The notes under the pieces: model-generated
Seen by the model: the letters and a program-made list of their open reading frames with translations, nothing else
The model's database searches: none
Told to the model about the DNA's origin: nothing
Made by a program: the position numbers and the translations under genes
Part shown: in pieces, positions 60,165 through 64,000 of the stretch
How the letters are laid out: the number at the start of each line of letters is the position of its first letter
Position numbering within the stretch: the first letter of the stretch is position 1
Assembly (NCBI RefSeq): GCF_021730395.1
Contig: NC_069378.1
Coordinates: forward strand, 41,677,001-41,741,000
Length of the DNA stretch: 64,000 bases
Direction: 5' to 3'
From: Mercenaria mercenaria
Lineage: Eukaryota > Mollusca > Bivalvia > Venerida > Veneridae

Positions 60165-60485
60165 AACAAAATTGTTTGTTTCCGGTATCCCGACCTATCC
60201 TAAATGTTTGGCCCGACCCTAAATGTTTTTATGGCCTTGGAGAATATTTTTTCAACTTTTTAACAAAAATATGCAAAACTGCACTTTTTACGCACTAAAC
60301 ATAGCCAGTGATGTTAGAAATCAACTTACTGATGCTCTAAAGGCATAACCCCCTTATTTGTAATCATTTTTTGACAAAAAAAAAATCCGAAAAGTCTGCC
60401 TTAATAAAAAAAATTCAAAAAAAAAAAAATCCGACCTACCTAGTACCCTAATTTTTTTTAGCATGTTACCGGAAACAAAGAATTT
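60165..60485. mobile_element. Small inverted-repeat element (MITE-like)
   Basis: GTTTGTTTCCGGTA at 60172 pairs with TACCGGAAACAAAG at 60467; inside, 'ccgacctatcctaaatg' pairs loosely with 'taccctaattt' and 'ccgacctacctag'. A-rich runs lie between. It is non-coding. Confidence 0.55.
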
Positions 60486-60525
60486 TTTTTAGGCCTTAAA
60501 AAAAATGTTCATATAATTTATGTAT

Positions 60526-60690
60526 TAGAACCCGCTTGCTTGGCTCAGTAGGGAGAGCGCAGATCTACGGATCGCGGGGTAGCGGGGTTGATCCCTGGGC
60601 GGGCCGTATGTTTTCCGTGACTTTTGATAAAAGACATTGTGTCTGAAATCATTCGTCCTCCACCTCTGATACATCATGTATTCGTCGTAA
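60526..60690 (+). mobile_element. SINE fragment, 3'-truncated
   Basis: tRNA-like head (TTGGCTCAGTAGGGAGAGCG, with a degenerate B box GCGGGGTTGATCCC) and the start of the body ('gacattgtgtctgaaatca'). The core and (CAAA)n tail are lost. It is more diverged than the copy at 12821. Confidence 0.75.
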
Positions 60691-60739
60691 CTGGGTTGCC
60701 CGAAGCCCGGGACAAGTAAATCCTGTTTTGGACGAGCCA

Positions 60740-61020
60740 AAGTTACCATTTGACCTAGAATCTTCAAACTTCATAGGGTGTCAGGGCTTATTGAGTAGAC
60801 GACCCCTATTGCTTTTGGGGTCACATGGAACATGAACATGGAAATCTATTTCCGATCAATAACTGAGAACCGCTTGACCCAGAATGCTGAAACTATATAA
60901 GATGATTAGTCATTTCGAGTAAATGACCCCTATTGATTTTGGGGTCGCTGATTAAAGGTCAAGGTAACAGGGGCCTGAACAAGGAAAACCATTTCCGGAT
61001 TGTAACTTGGACATGCAGAG
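60740..61020 (+). repeat. Two units of the 140-bp family-B-like repeat
   Basis: 'tttgacctagaatcttcaa' and 'gacccctattgcttttggg' match 58530-59545. Sequence to 61700 is AT-rich with nothing recognised. Confidence 0.6.
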
Positions 61021-61699
61021 TAGCTAATATGATACTAAAAATTTAATAAAAATTCTTTTATTGTCCTACTGCTCACCAGGGTATCAGACGCTATTGAAGC
61101 ATATTTCCAAGAATTGCTAAGTTGTGGTGATAAATCAGTAAATCAAAAGAATTATCAAGCACAGGACAACTACTTTAAGAGCAATGTGTCATTATCCAGG
61201 GGAAGGTAGACTCCACTAGATAATAAGAAAAACTTACTACAGTAGCTTCCCTTTTATATCAGCGAATGGAGTTATTAACAAATAATTAAAAGATATAATA
61301 CAATGCAGCACTTTTATAATAAGAACATTTACATTAAAATGAATTATATGTTCAACAATAGCGCTGATGTTTGACAAAAGGTATAATCTACTACACGGAA
61401 GTCCTCGCCTCATTTAATAAGATCACATCGCTAGACTATTCTAATAACATTTGTAAGCATTGCAGGAACCTGACAGATCGGCAAGCTTATCATTACAATT
61501 TAATGTCAAAACTTCTGATTTAAATGCCCACCTCAGCAATTTTCGTTCTAATTCTAAAACCCCATGTTTTATTTCTTGTATTTGATTAAAAATTCATTGC
61601 AACCGTTTATTCTCTTACCATTCATTTTCGGAAAAAAATCATCATTCTGTAGGACTGGTTTATAATTCTAACGTTGCATTTAACAATGGTAAAAGCAGA

Positions 61700-62015
61700 A
61701 CCTGTTCTTCCAACAAATGGAGGTCTAAAATGTACAGTATTCGATTTATCAAGATTAACCGATATATGGCTATTCAAACACAACAAATTCAGTCAAGCGT
61801 AAGGTCCTCTTCTGCCTCTTCTATGATAACCACATCAGAAGCCCTCTTATATCAGTACCATGGTTAAGAAAATTTAATGACCTCTGTATGATGGTTTATT
61901 AAAACATTTAATGACAGTTACAATCAGTTTTTAACAATTCCCCTTTGATACCAATGTCCTGAATTTTTTCCAAACAACATTTTAATAGATTCTATGCTTT
62001 ACGGAAACAAATGCA
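61700..62015 (-). mobile_element. Decayed LINE reverse-transcriptase relic
   Basis: 'ggtctaaaatgtacagtatt' and 'cgatttatcaagattaacc' match 45420-45450 of the LINE at 44005, and 'gattctatgctttacggaa' matches its 45825-45845 region. The order is the same, but most of the sequence between is eroded and no frame is open, which makes it much older. Confidence 0.6.
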
Positions 62016-62384
62016 GGATAGGCTTCGGCATTACTTCTGCCATCTCTGTATTAACTAGAGTATGTTCAGCCGGAATGTCGGTTATTCTAGCCAGGTGCCA
62101 GCCCATGATGAAATAATGCACGGGGGCACTTGAGGTCAAAGCAAGAAAGTCACCATATGAAGGAAAAAGGATACTAAGTAGAAATGTTGATTTATTATGA
62201 CGAGATATCGAGATAAAAGTATAGATATTGTAGTTAATAAGTCGACATTTCGACTTAGTGAGTAACAATTTCGAGGAAGTATCTGGAAACTTCGACTTAA
62301 CAGATAACATGCAGCTGGCAGTGCTCTCTATATATAGTCATTACAACTTTTACACAGAAATCTGAAAATTTTCTAAAGGCAGAA

Positions 62385-62550
62385 TAATGTAAAACGACTT
62401 TCTGTTTATATGAAACTCCCTTCAAATCTGTTAAAGAAACAACGTTGACGTAATGACAACTTTCTACTAGGAAATTTTGTTCGAATCTGTCAAAGAAACA
62501 ATGTTGACGTAATGACAACTTTCTGTCAAATAGACAGCGTTGACGTAATG
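62385..62550. repeat. Three diverged 60-70 bp repeats
   Basis: 'gttgacgtaatgacaactt' recurs at about 62453, 62502 and 62540 (the last as 'acgtaatgtcaagc'), with 'caaagaaacaa' before it. Confidence 0.75.
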
Positions 62551-62574
62551 TCAAGCTGTAAGTGTCCCTATTGT

Positions 62575-62740
62575 GAAGAATTGTTTAGCAATAAATATAC
62601 CTTACCAAGAAACATTTCCTTGCAATAAGGATCAATGCATGGCTGCTATCGAGAAGAATTGTTTAGCAATAAATATACCTTACCAAGAAACATTTCCTTG
62701 CAATAAGGATCAATGCATGGCTGCTATTGAGAAGAATTTT
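62575..62740. repeat. 78-bp tandem duplication
   Basis: Two nearly identical copies start at 62575 and 62653 ('gaagaattgtttagcaata'), followed by a short partial third. A plus frame stays open through both because 78 is a multiple of three; nothing supports it as a gene. Confidence 0.9.
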
Positions 62741-62893
62741 CAAGCAAATGGTGTCTTTGCCAAGAAATTGGTCAATTATAGTGAAGTATAACCTAACAAT
62801 ACATTATAGACGACATGAAATATCAAAACTCACTCGTTGACAGGGACAAAATTTGTGCAGGAACAAAACTTATTGATCCAGAGCAGGTATATA

Positions 62894-63130
62894 TGAGCCG
62901 TGCCATGAGAAAACCAACATAGTGGGTTTGCGACCAGCATGGATCCAGACCAGCCTGCGTATCCACGCAGTCTAGTCAGGATCCATGTTGTTCGCTTTAA
63001 AGGCCTATTGGAATTAGAGAAACTGTTAGCGAACAGCATGGGTCCTGACTAGACTGCGTGGATACGCAGGCTGGTCTGGATCCATGCTGGTCGCTAAGTC
63101 ACTATGTTGGTTTTCTCATGGCACGGCTCA
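62894..63130. mobile_element. Foldback MITE, 237 bp
   Basis: TGAGCCGTGCCATGAGAAAA at the left is the exact inverse of the right end. The arms extend about 100 bp with few mismatches (for example 'gaccagcatggatccagac' pairs with 'tctggatccatgctggtc'), leaving a loop of some 35 bp around 62990-63020. It has no coding role. It is one of the cleanest hairpins in the window and would disturb sequencing and replication. Confidence 0.85.
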
Positions 63131-63356
63131 GTATAGTAAATCTACTAGGCTGCTCGTGCATGTTCCTGTTTGGAGTGATAAAAGCACTAACATTTTTGAT
63201 AATAGACATATGCTTGAAAATAGAAATGATTAAATATAAAATTAGTATAATATCATGTACTATATTTTCCTATTAAAGATTTACTGTTGACACATTTGTC
63301 AAGGCCGCAGTGGTCAGATCGAAAATAGTGAATTATTCATCGCTTTGACTGTCATT

Positions 63357-63700
63357 TTTAGCTCACCAGAGCCAAAGGCTCAGGGTGAGCTATTCTGATC
63401 ACTCACCGTCCGTTGTCCGTCCGTAAACTTTTACTTTAAACGACATCTCCTCATAAACCGCTGGGCCAAGTTCATCCAATCTTCACAGGAATGTTCCTTG
63501 GGTGAAGCTCTACAAAAATTGTTCAAAGAATTGAATTCCATGCAGAACTCTGGTTGCCATGGCAACCGAAAGGAAAAACTATAAAAATCTTCTTCTCAAA
63601 AACCAGAAGCCCTAGAGCTTAGATATTTGGTGTGAAGCATTGCCTATTGGACCTCTACCAAATTTGTTCAAATCATGTCCCCGGGGTTTATGTTTCAATC
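63357..63700 (+). mobile_element. Family A, 5' fragment
   Basis: It starts 'tttagctcaccagagcc', with AAAGGCTCAGGGTGAGCT and CCGTCCGTTGTCCGTCCG. One and a half units follow, and it stops after 'catgtccccggggttta' at about 63700. Confidence 0.75.
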
Positions 63701-64000
63701 TGTTTTACATAATCTCTGAATTGTTTAAAAACTCCAAATGATGAATCAAGAAATGTTTTACGTGCATTAAATTTTCTACAGTTGATTTATGTATAGATGA
63801 TCAATAAAAAAAATTATCTTTAACTTGAGAAGACAGTTGTAAGCTGGATGGCTCGCAGTCCGATCTCCCCGAAATAAAACCCCACTGCAGTGTATGTATG
63901 GCTGTGTAAATGCAACTGCATCAATCATTTAGTAACAAAGAAAGTAAAACAAATAGACAATAAAGACACAAGAAACACAAAGTGCGCTGGAACGGTCAGT
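63701..64000. other. Unassigned sequence ending in family-E repeat
   Basis: Mostly AT-rich. The last 50 bp ('cgctggaacggtcagt') match the inverse of 13205 and parts of 55540-55590, so a family-E copy begins at the window edge. Confidence 0.4.

Noticed and set aside
62573-62791. 72-codon plus frame with repeated peptide
   Set aside because: It is produced by the 78-bp tandem duplication; no promoter, splice or homology evidence.

Overview
The window is animal nuclear DNA, most likely from a marine bivalve mollusc. It is AT-rich, its genes are split by introns with normal GT-AG borders, and it is crowded with repeats of the kind seen in clam, mussel and oyster genomes: a tRNA-derived SINE with a (CAAA)n tail, several decayed LINEs, foldback MITEs, and many non-autonomous elements built of conserved ends around arrays of 140-175 bp repeats. 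Bivalve origin is inferred from these families and from an HSPA12-type Hsp70 gene, a class known to be expanded in bivalves. No bacterial, CRISPR or operon features are present.

Five host loci can be supported. (1) 1460-2255, minus strand: two exons of a C-type lectin-like gene, with a broken duplicate exon at 2561-2661. (2) 12601-21010, plus strand: a complete secreted-protein gene of 349 residues. Two clusters of four cysteines on either side of an RRRR cleavage site have the spacing of the clusterin disulfide ladder, so I call it clusterin-like; its centre is rich in Gly, Phe and Trp. (3) 32017-39493, plus strand: a complete six-exon gene of 195 residues with no recognised family, carrying one helix that fits the PKA-anchoring consensus. 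(4) 49450-51969, minus strand: an HSPA12-like Hsp70 ATPase gene whose N-terminal lobe is interrupted by about 22 copies of a 36-bp minisatellite and which has one frame break. (5) 58001-59656, plus strand: probable last two exons of an unrecognised gene ending in a cysteine-rich tail.

The rest is repeats. 0.3-12.5 kb: foldback elements, a 1.5-kb minisatellite of 35-bp units, two tandem-repeat elements and a CCGG-rich island. 21-25 kb: a tandem-repeat element split by a nested inverted-repeat element holding tRNA-like modules. 25.6-31.5 kb: inverted termini with arrays of a CGATAGTACGATGATGA-like motif around two LINE 3' ends. 32.7-37.9 kb: the large intron of gene 3, with a nearly identical 1.12-kb duplication and six 88-bp repeats. 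44-46 kb: a LINE reverse transcriptase. 46.3-48.5 kb: a tandem array interrupted twice. 52.4-54.9 kb: a terminal-inverted-repeat element made almost entirely of short palindromes, nested in another element and carrying a SINE. 55-64 kb: more tandem-repeat elements, MITEs, LINE relics and a perfect foldback.

The genes are unrelated and do not form a pathway. The most notable items are the clusterin-like gene, the coding minisatellite in the Hsp70-like gene, the palindrome-array transposon, and the shared 'hairpin plus CTTGTT' 3' end found on repeat families whose internal sequences differ.
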